Of a stretch of 64,000 nt of DNA, positions 20,928 to 35,054 are shown piece by piece. Position numbers and translations under genes: made by a program. The notes beneath the pieces were generated by a model. That model was not told where the DNA came from and did not search any database. It saw only the letters and a list, made by a program, of their open reading frames with translations. This DNA comes from Aphidius gifuensis (taxonomy: Eukaryota > Arthropoda > Insecta > Hymenoptera > Braconidae). The stretch is from NCBI RefSeq assembly GCF_014905175.1, contig NC_057792.1:15320963-15384962 (forward strand). The letters run 5' to 3'. Within the stretch, counting starts at the first letter, position 1. Every line of letters begins with the position of its first letter.

Positions 20928-23900
20928 GTCAGTTTATTTTTTTTTTTTATTCATTAGAAAAAAAAACACAAAAGACCCAAAATTAAAAAATGCACACAAA
21001 GTAAATTGCTTTATTTTTTGAAATTTTTTTTTCTTCGTAATGAGATGTAAACAATTTAAGAAAAAGTAGAACTTTATAAATGAGATATTTTTTTTTTTCT
21101 TTGCTAAATTGCTTGCTATCAATTTAAAAAAAAAAAATAGAAAAAAAAAATTAGTTTGATTTTTTATTTCTAATGTTATTAGTTTTATGTTCTTTTGTAA
21201 TTTTAAGAACCACAATTTTTTTATTTTTTTATTTTCTATCTACATTTATGTATGTAAAGTTTCCATACAAAAGTATACGGACATATAAATTTTTATGACA
21301 CAATATTAAGCATGGTCTCATCAACCAAGTAATAAAATGTGAATTTTATTTTTTTTGTCTACCATTGAAAAGCAAAATTAAATTTAACTATGTATGATAA
21401 AATGACGTACTCATGTAAAAGGCATTTTTATCTTTTTTTTTTTTTCATAAAGAATTTATTCAAGAATATTTTGTTTATATTTTGAATTTATTATTAATAT
21501 TATCATAAAGTTTGGGATTATTAATTTTTATAAAAATTATATTTATCATAAAATCTATTGTGGAAAGAAATTGTAGTATCAAAGACATTTGAGTCATTAT
21601 CATCAATATTTTATTGAAAGCTATTAACCAACGTTCGTTCATTACAAAGATGAATTTTTTTTTTTTAGTTTTGTTAATTTCTTATTTTATTTTTTACTCA
21701 AGGTTAATGAAGCTTCAGTCTTCTATAATTCCTGTAGACATTGACGTCAATGTTTCCTGTAAAAGTGAAAAAAAAATAAGAAAAACAAAAAACTAGTCAA
21801 GTAAAAAATAAAAAATAGTAAAAAAAATTTTCTAAATCCTTTTTCTCTGTATAAAACGTAAACAATTTTTTTTTTTTTTTTATATAATTTTAATTCCTAG
21901 TAAACTAAAAAAAAAAAAATTTATTATTATATTTTTTTCCATCTATAAATTTCATTAATTTATTTATTAAAAAAAGAAATAAATAAAAATTAGATAATAA
22001 TTATTTTTCTTGAGATAAACTTTAAGCATAATTTATTTTTACGTTGGACATTAGTTTGTGCAAAGTTGTTGTACATCTGGAACAAACTGGATAATTATAA
22101 AATTATATAGTGTAGATAGTTGGGCCCTTCTTGAGTTAACTAGTTTCAACATCCGACACCCAGTTAATTACAATTGTCCAATGAGTTGACAATATCTTCG
22201 TTTGCTTGTACATCTAGACTACTGATTAGACAAAATGGTCTTATCTATAGATACACAATAAATACAGTCAAAAATATTTACAATAATTATCAACAAATTA
22301 TCATATTAGCTTGATGATTTTTAACAATTAAATTAAAATAAAATATAATTATTAAATACGATGCCAATTGCCAAGTTCAAGGTCAAGATTTATTTATTTA
22401 TTTTATTTTATTTTTTCTTATCTCACCGGAGAAATAATTATTTATTAAAAATCAAATAATCAATAATATTTTTAATTATTCAGCTTCATTTTAATTTAAA
22501 AAAAAAATCAATTTATTTATATTTTTATTTATTTATTTATATAATTTACTAGTGTTAATTTAAAAAAAAAAAAAAATTAAATATTGACATTGATTTTCAA
22601 AGTTTATTTATTTAAATAATTACAGGCTTTAAAAATAATATATAGTTAAAGTATAATAATAATAATAATAGCAAAATGAAAAAAAGAATTATTTTATGTT
22701 TTTTTTTTTTGGATTTAAATGCTTAAAAGAATAATGATTGTGATAACAATAAATGAGATGTAAGTGTCCGTCTAATTCCATCTTCATTGTTATCACAAAA
22801 TGGTACAGACAAATTTAAGAGCTTATCATGATCCCAACAAGTTTCTCTCTTGCTTCATTTATTATTATATATACAGATATAACAAACTCCTGTGTATATA
22901 ACATCTTGTTATACGAGTTGAATTACAATTAACGACATCTTGTTTTACAATTTATCCAGATTGTATTCAACACAAATTAGCTTTTTAATTTTTCTTCTTT
23001 ACTTTTTTTTTCCATTGATAAAATCAATTAATTTTCCAACGTTTTACGATAAACCCACTGTACAATATCACTCATCTATTTAATTTAACCCTAAGTATTA
23101 AAAAAACCAGACAAAATTTTCTTAACAATTATTTTTTTTTCTAATAAAATAATTTAAAAAATTGTTAAACATATTTAAGTATCAAAAAAAAAAGCTTCAA
23201 AAGTTGTTGATTTTTTTAGTATTTTGTATTGAATTTTAATTAACATGATAGCCAATCATAAAAATTGATATCACAATATTTAAAATTTTTTTTTTTTTCA
23301 TTTACTTTTGAAATGGAAAATACCTCTTGATATATTTCCATGAATATTTTTTTTTTCAAGCTTTTTTTTTAAGCCATTTTTCCTTGTAGAGCTTGTGTAT
23401 CTTTTTTTTTTTTTTTTCAATTAACATTATGTAGTAACTAGGTTGTAAATTGACTTGATAATTTCACAGAAATATTTTCCATATTTTATATCAACTATAA
23501 GTATACAAAAAAAAAAAAATCTTTCCATCATGCCGAAGTTGATATTTCCAATTAATAAATTTATTATCAATTTTAAAGTATTTCTACTCAACTAGAAGCA
23601 TATGATAAAGAAAGAAAAATAAATCCAAACACAAACATTGTCATCGATTAGTTATTGTACTTTGATAAACAAAATAAAAACTAAATAAATTGTTAATATC
23701 AATGGCTCTTTATCAAGCATGAATATATTGTGAAATGAAAATCATTTGATCGTTTAACACTCGATTGATTATATAATTTTATCATTATTAATTCATTGAT
23801 TCAAAGCATGTTGAACTGTGATTGTCTATATCCATTCTTCAATCAAAAATAATAATCAATAGTTCAACAAACAAAACAACAACATCCACAATTTAGTTAT

Positions 23901-26900
23901 CACATGTACATCCTAATCTCGTACACATAATTCAACTATTTCCTCGATGGATCCATATTATTCCAACTGGCATTCATCCTCTTTCGTGTTTCTCTGTCTC
24001 CATCAAATTTATATACAAAAAAATATTATCAGCACGACATCTTGCCTTGCAAAAATAAATAATTTATTGCGTTAAAGTTTTGTTATATTTATTTGATATA
24101 GTACTTTTTCCATTACTATTTCATTTTTTTTTTTAAACCTAAATATATATTGCTTATTAATAACAAACAAACTGTACGCGTCATATTACCACAGCGTTAT
24201 GATTATTATTATTTATCAAGGTGATTAATTTTGGTCATTGTTGTGGTATATTTTACGGTACATGTGTGTAAGTTACATATTATATCTACCACACCAGTGC
24301 CACGACAACATACCCCAGTAAATTTGTATGAACACTTTTTTTTTTTTTTTTATTTTTTTACTTTTTTACCAAGCCAATCATCCTTGATGCTCTCTTGCTC
24401 TCTCGCTCTCTCTCCATATATCTACCTGGAGTATCCATTCACTTTTTTTTTTTTTCCCTTTCGACAAAATGAAATATTTATTTTTCATAAAATGAAATAC
24501 CATGGATTTATTAATGTGGGAATTGAGACATACATGATTCAAACAATGGTGTATTTTGTTGATGAGATTTAGTATGATAAAGTTTAATTTAAAACTTGAA
24601 ATTAACTTTGTTTATGATGAGTTAACTATTAATGAATTTTTAAAAATTTAAATAAATTTTAATGACAAATATATGTCACTTGGGAAATCAGTTGTTACAT
24701 GAAATTTTAAAATAATTTTTTATATTCATAAAATTTTTATACAATAAACATGCAAAAAAAAATATCAAACAAAATTTAACATAAATCAAATCTTGGTTTT
24801 CTTAGAATAATAATAAAAATAAATTTATATATTTGTAAAAACCTTATATAAAAGTTTAAAATCAGTTTTTTTTATAAATTCAAGAAATATGTGAAGTTGA
24901 AGATATTTTTTTTATTTTTTTCTGACGCTAAAGAATGGTGCTGTCCATTGTCGCGTGCATCGTTGCACTTTTATGAGAATACAAGAATACAAAGCGACAA
25001 TGATGTACAATGAAACTAAAAATATTTTAGACATGTGAATTTCAAGATTGTTTGTCATTTATCAAGCTTGATCTTGGTGGTTTTTTTTTCATCCGACATT
25101 TCATGTTATAAAATAATTAATTTGTCTTGAAAGGGATTATTCATTTGAAACCAGACAATGCAACATTTTTATTTATTTTTTTATCAAAAGGATTAAGTTT
25201 GCAAGAAGAATAAAATTTCTTGTGATGATTCTCAATAATCTACCATGAGAAATTTATTTTTTCATAACCCTCATAATTATTTTTCTCCACTAAAAACAAG
25301 TTTGTAAGATAAAAAATTATTTATCAAACTCCAAGTGTTTTAATACTTTTTAAAATTTTTTTAAATACTCAAAAATTTATTTTGAACAAATTAAATAACT
25401 AATCTTTGTTGTAAATATTATAAAAATTAAATAGTTTTAAATTTCAATAAGATTTTATACGATGTATGATAACAAGAGAATTATATTAATATAATATTTA
25501 ATGTAACAGGATGTTTCAGTACCACACTACCATTTGTACTGAACCACAAAAGTCTAAGTACCTTAGATAGAATAATAATACCTTTTTGTAAATATATATC
25601 TATGCTAGCGTGTCTAGCACATGATAGAAATCCAGCTGTTGTTTCTATCTAGCAAGGGTATGTCTTGTCTCTTCCAACGAAATAGTCCCTTTTCTCAGCG
25701 TTGGTCTTGAGGGCCAAAAGCCTCGTATATCACTAATCAGAATTCTCTTGAGAAATGAAATTCGAGCGGCCAGTATTATCATGGGAATTTTCCAAGGAAT
25801 TGGTATATGTGTATTTGTGATAGTAACACACTGAAACTCTGCCAAAACCAATTGATTATCATCTAAAACTTTAATATATGATATATCAATTCTAGCATAA
25901 TTTTGGACTGTCCTATAACCTTTTTGGACATCGTATTACATGTGCATTTGAATAATGAACATTACGTGTTACATATTATAAGACATACATATATCATTGT
26001 GAAAATTTACATGCCAATTTGATTTTTATGTCACTGGTGCTATTATATATTTTTGTCTTTCAAACAACTAACGAAATTTAACCAAGTCACATTCATTACT
26101 ATTTTCCAAAGAACATACATTTTTATTTTTATTTTTTCAAGTGTACTAATTAATGTTTTCTGGTAGATAATAGACTGACTTTTTCAAGTGTTCAACTTGA
26201 ATTCACTGGGTCTTTTCTATTCTGTCTTTGGCCTTGTGTCTTTATAGTTCGTATATGCCAAGTACTTTTGCTCGGATTTTATACCGACAATTTCATTTCT
26301 CATTCGTGTAAGGAAAGAAACTTATGCAATAGCATTCATTGTATATACTACACATATTTATAACAGTCAAGTTTTACCTCTTTGTCGTTTCAAGTTTTAT
26401 TTCTCATGTATTTCATTCGAGTATTCTCTACCAAACTATTGAAAATTGCTCAATATTCATTCTGCTAGTGTATTATCATGTGTATCATCATCGATCCGAC
26501 TTGTTTGTGGCGGAGATTCACTCGAGTTTATTCAAATTTATTACCAAAATGAAATAAAAAAAAAATTCATTTTATTTGAGGAATTAAATATACTTTGATT
26601 GATGGAGAAAATTTTTTAATCAAGAAACTTGATATTGACCAGTGTCATGTGATTCGTTTAACTTGTCCAAGTGAATTGGTGTCGTTTTCTTTTTTTTTCT
26701 TTCTCGTTTGTTTATAGGATAAGTTGTCGGAGATTTAGTTCAGGAAATTGGATGTCACATGGACAACCACTGTGTGCCCAAGATACCAATTTCATCAAAT
26801 ACATCCGAACACGTTTTCTAGTTTCCGCATGTCCATCCACGTAAATATTAGAAATGTTTTTTTTTTTGTTTAAAAATAAACAGCTTTTATCAAAAGAAAA

Positions 26901-26930
26901 TTTACAAATTTAATTTTTTATTTTTTAATT
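20928..26930 (+). other. Dys: Giant Dys intron, part after the Dp186-like exon
   Basis: A+T-rich intron with dense poly-T and poly-A tracts and no recognised gene. The segment at about 25640-25860 is more complex and open on the minus strand (68 codons, 25645-25851), but the predicted peptide matches nothing I know. Confidence 0.65.
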
Positions 26931-27471
26931 ATTTATAGTTGATACAAATTTTAGAAAATATCCATATGAAATTTTCAAGTCGATTCACAATCTAGTTATC
27001 ACGTAATGTTAATTAACAGAAGAGAAAAAAAAAAATTCACGAGTTTTGGAGATGAAAAGAAAATGGTTAAAAAAAAAAATACATGAAAAAGTTAAAAAAT
27101 ATAATACGAAATTGTAAAAAAAAAATTAGAGACTAGACCTTTGAAGGCATTTATTTTTGTTCATTATTGTATAAACTGTTTATTCTTAAATATTTTTAAA
27201 TGAATTTTAATTTTGAAAATAATCATAGCACCACAGTGCCACATGCGACATTCAAAAAGTACGAGTCTGACTATATATTGACTCATTCTACTTGGAGTCT
27301 GTCGACTCACCTCATTGGCTCCCTCACACTGACTGACGGTATTACAAATTTTTAAAATACAATATTAATAGAAAAAAAAAAACAAATTAATAATATAATA
27401 AATCATTAATTTAATAATTTTTTTATTCAATTAAAAATATAATATTTTAAAAACAAATTTTACAAGTCAAA
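26931..27471 (+). repeat. Dispersed repeat, copy A
   Basis: About 540 bp, near-identical to sequence at 33858-34377 and related to 36995-37432, all in the same orientation. Shared landmarks in order are TTCACAATCTAGTTATCACG, TTAATTAACAG, AATTCACGAGTTTTGGAGATG, AGAGACTAGACCTTTGAAGG, ACAGTGCCACATGCGACAT, CTGTCGACTCACCTCATTGG, GACGGTATTAC and TTTTACAAGTCAAAT. No terminal inverted repeats or coding frame are evident, so the class is unknown (non-autonomous element or old segmental duplication). Confidence 0.85.
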
Positions 27472-30400
27472 TTAAATTTTTTATATTTATTTTATTTTTC
27501 CGAAAGTAAATATTAATCTTCAATGTCAAATAGTGCAATCGGACATCCATGGATATTTATTCTTTGCTAATATAACAGGAGCCATTTATGAAAAAAAAAA
27601 TAAAACAAGCATTTCGTCACCCATGAAAATCAATTTATCAAAATAATATAAAAATAATAAAAATTGTGTTGATTTTTAACTTGAAATATACAATAGTTCA
27701 TAGCCTGGCACTTGTCCAAAATTCACTCTCTCTTTTTCCCTAGGGCTTTCTGAAAGTAACTAATTTTCTAAAACACGAGAGACCACTTGAACAGAGCTGT
27801 TGCCTACCGACAATTTCATAACGTCCTTTACTTTTTGTGTGGCGAGTTTTTCTGACACATTCAAATAATTTAATAACATAGTTTTATTTAAAAAAAAAAA
27901 ACATTTATACATATTTATTTATTTTATTTACTTTCCATAAATATTTGAACAAGTTTAAATAACATATTCTACAGTTAATTAACTACTAAACAAAGAAAAA
28001 AAAATAATAGAAATTTATATAAATTGAATTGTTATCAAAAGTTTAAATACACATGAAACAACTATAAAATTTTATCAACTAATTTTTATATATTATTCTT
28101 TGTACAACTTGTATCATCTATATACATTTTCAAATTTATTTTTTTTAAATCCATACGTCAAGTTTAAAACGAATTAATGTGGCTTCGTCTCGACGAGTTT
28201 CCGATTCCCATCCGCATTAACCACCACAGTGGTCCAAGCTTAATTAACGGGAGATTAGCTTGGCCGCATTTCCGTTGCACTCCAACTTGGTCATCGCTGT
28301 TAAATCTACATTTTCGCGTTCGTCCAACTTTAGCACTGTGTTTTCTATACATACATATACTCAACTTTACTAAGAACTAATGCCAGTCCCTTATTCACAT
28401 CTCTTTCCACGCTCAAAAACACACACCAATAAATTAACACACACACACAATTCACAAATAAATAATTTACCAAGCAACTTATAACCACACTGCATATATC
28501 GATTTATTATTTTAACAAAATAATTAAGACCTATTGTCATTCAAATAACACAAAAGTTTTGATTAAATTTATCATATTATTTTGATGATATATATAGTTA
28601 TTTAAATATTTTATAATTAAATACATAATTTGTAAATTCGTCGATAAATTTTAAGTATATAATAAAGTTTTTAAGTATTAGACATTGACTATACTTTAAT
28701 ATAATCTTTTCATTATTAATTAAATTAATCATCCAAGCGTTCTTTTGAAAAATAATAAAATTATTTTATAAAAATTTTCATTTAAAATACCAAAGGTTAA
28801 ACTTATTTATATAATTAAAAAGTTTTTTATTTTGTTTTTTTTTTTTCGATAGTTATATACACAACTGATTGCATAATTTGTGTAGATAAATGTAATTATT
28901 TTGATAATCAAAAAGTCACTTTTATATTATACTAAAAGTTATTATAATTCACCAAGAAAGCTCAGATAAATTACAACAACGTTGGATGATTAAAAGCACT
29001 GTAAAATAATGCAGCATGTCGGTCGATAGGTAAATATAATAAATTTTATATGAAAACACAATGAATTTTAGAATAATATGAAATTACCCTTGGGCAATTT
29101 TACTCGTCCAGTGATGCTACATTTTCCCTTGACGATGATATGATTATATTAATGTCTACAGTGTCACTAAAATTGTATTTTTAAACACTAACATTTTATT
29201 ACAATGAGCATATACAATAAACATAAAATATACACGAGTATTATTTTATATTCAGCTTGGTTATTATTATTATTGTTGTTGCTATTATTATTTAAATAAA
29301 TTTTTCAATGGGATCAGTTACATTCAGTTTTATAAAACTGAGATTAAAAAAAATTAAAAAAAAAAACATTTATTTGATAAGAACAGAATATTGTGTATAA
29401 TAGAAATTAAATTTTTTTTTTTGTTTCGTGTGATTGATTGTTGAGTTGTTTTACGATTGAACAATTGACTTTTTTTTTTTTTATTTTTTGGTAATTTACT
29501 CGAGCGAAATGAAGAAAAATTAGATGACAATTAAATAATCAATATAAAAATCGAAAAAATAATATAAATAAGTAATATACAAAAAATATAATAATAGTAA
29601 TAATATTCTGGCAAAAACATTTTTGGTGTTGGTTCTTTTTGCTAAAAAAAAAATACATTTTTTATCTTTAAAGGGGTGTTTGTAATACGAATTATAATTT
29701 TTCTGTTTTTTAAGGGATTACCCCTGCATATCTAGAGACCTCTTGCGTATGAAATTTAGAAACATAATATTTCTATGAGTGCGAACGAGATAAAAAAGAA
29801 AGAGAAAATCTTGTTTCTCACTTCAACTTGAGTATTTAGACAAAGACAAAAATTTATTTTTATTTATTGTAAAATAAAAAGGTCTCAAAGCCCTATTAAT
29901 TTTTATATCAAAACTTTCCTTATTGTTTCCTCTATCTATCTGTAGTTTTTGAAAAAGCTATCTGCGTTTTCCATAAAATGGCTAACCAGGTTTCTAAAAA
30001 CTAAACCGGACTCTCCATAAGAACCTATGTATAACCTTCAAAAAAGTAGCCTACTTTAGTAATTAATTATTAAGTAATTAGCTACAAGAAAATTATCAAA
30101 AAATTTGAGCGTATGTATTATTATTTCATTAATCTGCTTAAAAAATTTCAAGGCTCTATCTGCGTTTTTGATTGGTGGTGGTAATCCTTTAATTTGAAAA
30201 ATTCAAGAAATATTTGAAATTAGCGTCTTCCATAAATTTTTATAACATAAATTTGAGAAAAAAATTTAGTTTATTTTATTTTTCATGTGATCAGTTCACA
30301 TTTATTGGATTTTTCAGTTTTAAACAATAGCCATTTGATTTTATTTATTATATTTTACGTATATATATTGGTAATTCATTCGAGCAAGTTTCAATCAACA

Positions 30401-33400
30401 CCACACCCGCATCTGTGCAGCGTATTTTTAACAATCGATCAATTTTAAACATTGCACTTTGCTCTTTTTTTCACACATATGATGATTTAACATACACATC
30501 ATTCAAAAAAATTTCTATCACTTCATTAATCATAAAATAAATTTTTTTTTATACCACTGAAATGTTTGGGATACAAAAAATATAAGTAAATAAAAATATA
30601 ATAATGAATTTAAAAATAAATAAAATAACATAAATAAATAATTGTTTTAATGTCGTATTTTATTTATTTTTTTGTATTTTTTTTTTTGTGATAACGTGGC
30701 TATCAATATCAATCATTGTATCACGAATCTATCACAAACAAGGTAAATGAAAAATCAACGCTATTTGAATTGAGTTATCTCGACATGAAACACATTCCAT
30801 AGCGGATTGAATCGATTTACAACGAAATCGAATTGTTACTCTCCCTGACGTTTACACTAGAAATACAATTTAAATGTATTTTTGTTTTTTTTTATTTATT
30901 TATATTTTTATTTTTAACATTCTTTTTTATTCGCTGCAATAAGAAACTTGTTTTTTCTATTTATCTGTGATGATTGAATATTTTATCTATTTACTTGAAA
31001 AAAAAAAAAAAAATGAAATATATATAAATAAATTTGTAATTGTCAAGTGAAATATATATTTTAATGAATTTATATTTTTTTTTGAACGCTTTACTTTAAA
31101 AATAAATGCTTCAAGTAAATTTTCAATTGTCAGGGATAAAAATTAAAGGAAAATAAAAGAAAAAAAATAAGTCTATTTCAAGCAAAACGGTATATCGATC
31201 GTCACTAAATTATTTCGAGTGACCCATCTATAGGTAAAAGCGTCCGCCTGAGAAAACTGACCTACATCCTCTTCCGTAAGACATTTTTTATTTTTCATAT
31301 GCCATGTTGGAAGACGTGACTGATAACTACACCGAGTTAAGAAAAAAAAAAAAAACCAGCCAGTAGAAATAAAAAGAAAAAGAAAATTATATTTCTACTC
31401 TACTGCGACAGAAGTTTTATAAATCATAAATTATAAAAAAATAATAAAAAATTGATGCATCTGAATAAAGTAGACAGTGTGTTGATAATGAAATATTATA
31501 TATGATAAAAAAAAATATAATAAAATTATTTCTCCAAGACAAGATAAAAATTTTATTAATCAAAAAAATATGTAAATTAAAAGTAAATATATAATAAAAT
31601 TAATTTTTATTTTTTTAAAGCTATTAATGTATTTTTAACAGCTGAAAAATTAAATGACAATATAGTAATCAACATAAAAATTAACTAATAATTATTTAAA
31701 ATTTATTATTATAATATTTTAACAACAACCACATTTAAATTTATAAAAACAATAAATTATTAACAATATTAACAACAATTTATTTATACACTTTGATGAT
31801 TTATTTGTTGTTAAGGATATTTTTCATTTATCAATATTCAATATATTTTTTATCTCTTATGTTTATTTTAATATCATAAAATCAAAATTAATATCATCAA
31901 TTTATTTATCCTATATTGTTGTTATTATATCGTAAGTATGTATGATGGTTTTGTTAAAATAGATATACAATGTAAACATTGAGAAAATTGTTGTGTACGG
32001 ATCACATCAAAGTTGCTGACGATGCATTCTCTCGGGAAAATGTGTGTTGTCTGGTTGCCTCGAAGCGATAACATTTTCGTATTATTTTGAATTTTCAGTG
32101 TATATCCTGTCTTGTTTTACAAGCATCCACTGGAGTTTGGACAATGCCAATATCCTTCTTCACATGATTCTCTCAGGCAACCATCAGCCTATCCATTTCC
32201 TTCAACCCTTTTGTTGAAAATGTTGTGTTGTTGTAATTTTTGTTGTGTTTTTGTTAACGTCATTTTATTTATCTTCATCATAAATGTCAGGCATACTTTT
32301 ATCTTTATCATCTCTACATCAATAATGGTTTTCACTAAAGGTTTCATATTATACTTATATGCCTTACTCGCAAAATACAAAGCAGTTTATTGTTTCTTTG
32401 ACAAACATTAATTACTTTTCTATATTGTAATATTGATATTATATTAATGAAAATTTACTTCAACAATGTACAAACTTACTAATATACTGATAAATTATTT
32501 TATCGATTATCAATATAACTTTTGAAATAAAATTTTAATTTTCATACAAATTTATTCATACTATTATCATCATCATCGTTTTGAAGTTGTTTTTATTTTT
32601 TTATTTTTTTTTGTTTAAAAATATTTTTATAAAGTTTTTCAGATGGGTTAAGAATATTCCAGCTGTAACTTTTGAATGACTATCTCATGCCTTTTTTATA
32701 TCTGATATTAAGAAACTTTTTAATGATAAATTTTACGTTTCTAGTATCAAAAATAAGAGTCATTTGATGCAAATGATAAATTCAAAATAGAAAACATATT
32801 ACAAGTATTTCATCAACTGTAATGTATATTTTTTATTAAAAAAAAATAATAATTTTTTTCTTTTATTTAAAATATATAGAGAGTTGGGAATAAAAATATA
32901 CAACTCATATCTTATAACTTGAAACTCATAAAATATTTTTTTATTTTATTCTAAAAAAAAAAAAAAACTGATAATATGCATGTTATGTTATGTGGGTACT
33001 TTTAGACGAAACTACTTTTTCAAGTTATGATATATGTGCTTGTATTTTTCACTCGATAAATTTTACAGTAGCACAGTAGGAAAAAAAAAAAATTGTCATA
33101 AAAAATATGAATCGGATTTATACGAACTTGATGTGTTGTATTTTAAATCGAACATTTATTTTTTTATTTAAAAAAAATTTAAATAGATTAATTTTTACAA
33201 TGCTAAGTAGTTTTGAAAGTAATTGGAATGGAAAAAAAATAATATATAAGAATTGAAAAATAAAAAAAATATATATAAAGTTTATAGTGATATTTTAATC
33301 CTAGAATTAAAATTCAAAAAAAGTTTGTATTGTCACAAATAAGCGTGGGAAAAAATTTCAAAAATCACAGCAATAGAAAATCAGTGTGGGATAAAAGTTA

Positions 33401-33857
33401 AAAGTTGCTTTTCTTATAGTTTGCATGTGTTGATAAAGGTCGTGGTTATATTGAGAAAAGAAAAAGCGGCAAACATTGAAAAAAGTTTTTCTTTTATGAA
33501 AAAAAAAAAAAAAGTTCTGCAGGAAGGTTATACATCCTCGGAAAAGATCAAGCTGCTCTACTCATAGTTGCTTTTTCGTTTATTTTTTTTATACTAGTTG
33601 TTCTCATTTTATTTTCACTTCATCTTACTTCCTCATTGCAAAACCAGTATGCCATTTGAAAACACGCTCAGTGTCTACATCTTGTATAGATATACCTCCG
33701 TATGTTTGTGCTTTATATTGGCTCTTTTTTTTTTTTTTTTATTTTTTTTTTTTCAACTGTTTATTTTTTATTATTTTTATTTAGAAAATGAATGGCTCTC
33801 ATCTCAGGCAATATATTAATTTCTCTTTTTTTTATTTTTTTACTTTCCTTTTTACTT
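27472..33857 (+). other. Dys: Giant Dys intron between repeat copies A and B
   Basis: A+T-rich with poly-A and poly-T runs. More complex islands occur at about 27700-27860, 28165-28345 (open in both strands because it lacks stops) and 31975-32225 (preceded by an acceptor-like TTTTCAG at about 32097). None can be named. Confidence 0.6.
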
Positions 33858-34377
33858 ATTACAAAGAATATCTATAAAATTTTCAAGTCGATTCACAATC
33901 TAGTTATCACGTAATGTTAATTAACAGAAGAGAAAAAAAAAATTCACGAGTTTTAGAGATGAAAAGAAAATAGTTATAAAAAAAATACATGAAAAAGGTA
34001 AAAAATATAATACGAAATTGTAAAAAAAAAATTAGAGACTAGACCTTTGAAGGCATTATTTTTGTTCATTATTGTGTAAACTGTTTATTCTTAAATATTT
34101 TTAAATGAATTTTAATTTTGAAAATAATCATAGCACCACAGTGCCACATGCGACATCCAAAAAGTACGAGTCTGACTATATATTGACTCATTCTACTTGA
34201 AGTCTGTCGACTCACCTCATTGGCTCCCTCACACTGACTGACGGTATTACAAATTTTTAAAATACAATATTAATAGAAAAAAAAAAACAAATTAATAATA
34301 TAATAAATCATTAATTTAATGATTTTTTTAATCAATTAAAAATATAATATTTAAAATACAAATTTTACAAGTCAAAT
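33858..34377 (+). repeat. Dispersed repeat, copy B
   Basis: About 520 bp, differing from copy A only by scattered substitutions and small indels. It begins just after ACTTATTACAAAG and ends TTTTACAAGTCAAAT, immediately before the G+C-richer start of the fold-back and minisatellite block at about 34385. The close identity over low-complexity A+T-rich stretches points to a fairly recent duplication. Confidence 0.85.
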
Positions 34378-34384
34378 AACTATT

Positions 34385-35043
34385 GATTGGCTTTTTTGGG
34401 CTCCGTGAAGTTGGCGCACAACTTCAACGTAGAAACTTCATATAGGGCTTAAAAGAAAGCTCTGAATTTGTAGTATTTTGTAGTAAAAAAATTAGAATTT
34501 GTAGTTCAAAAATAAAGGGTTAAAAGCAATTTTCTTCAAAAAATCGACTACGGACGTTACATATAGGTCAAAAATCTTTGTCAGAATTTGTAGTAATTTG
34601 TAGTGAAAAAATTAGAATTTGTAGTTCAATAGATTTCCCGGAAAAATAATTTATTTATTAAGGTATTTATAAAACAAGTTTAGTTTTTGTAAAAATTATC
34701 AAACTACAAATTATAATTTTTTCACTACAAATTGCAGTAAGTCTTTCTGCATTAAAAAAATATTACAATTTTTATTTTTGGCAATAAAGAAAAAAGTTAT
34801 GCATTTGTTTACTAATATATCAGATAATAATTATTAATTAACCTTTCATTTATTGTTTAAAATAAAAAAAAAAAGTCTATTCAATGCAAAGAGACCTGCT
34901 GCAATTTGTAGTAGAATAATTAGAATTTGTAGTTTGATAGTTTTCAAGAAAAATAAACTTGCTTATAAATACCTTAATATAAACAAATTAATTTTCCGGG
35001 AAAACTATTGAACTACAAATTCCAATTTTTTTACTACAATTTT
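34385..35043. repeat. Fold-back element with internal direct repeats
   Basis: Two direct copies of an AATTTGTAGT..AATTTGTAGT..TTAGAATTTGTAGTTCAA block start near 34439 and 34559. From about 34590 the sequence folds on itself. The left arm (TTTCCCGGAAAA, TTAAGGTATTTATAA, then CAAACTACAAATT, CTACAAATTGCAGTAAG) is mirrored on the right (CTGCAATTTGTAG, AATTTGTAGTTTGATAG, TTATAAATACCTTAA, TTTTCCGGGAAAA) with the axis near 34815. Stem length is about 200 nt with mismatches. No coding capacity is seen. It abuts the 63-bp minisatellite and may form one composite insertion with it. Confidence 0.75.
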
Positions 35044-35054
35044 CTAAAACCATG

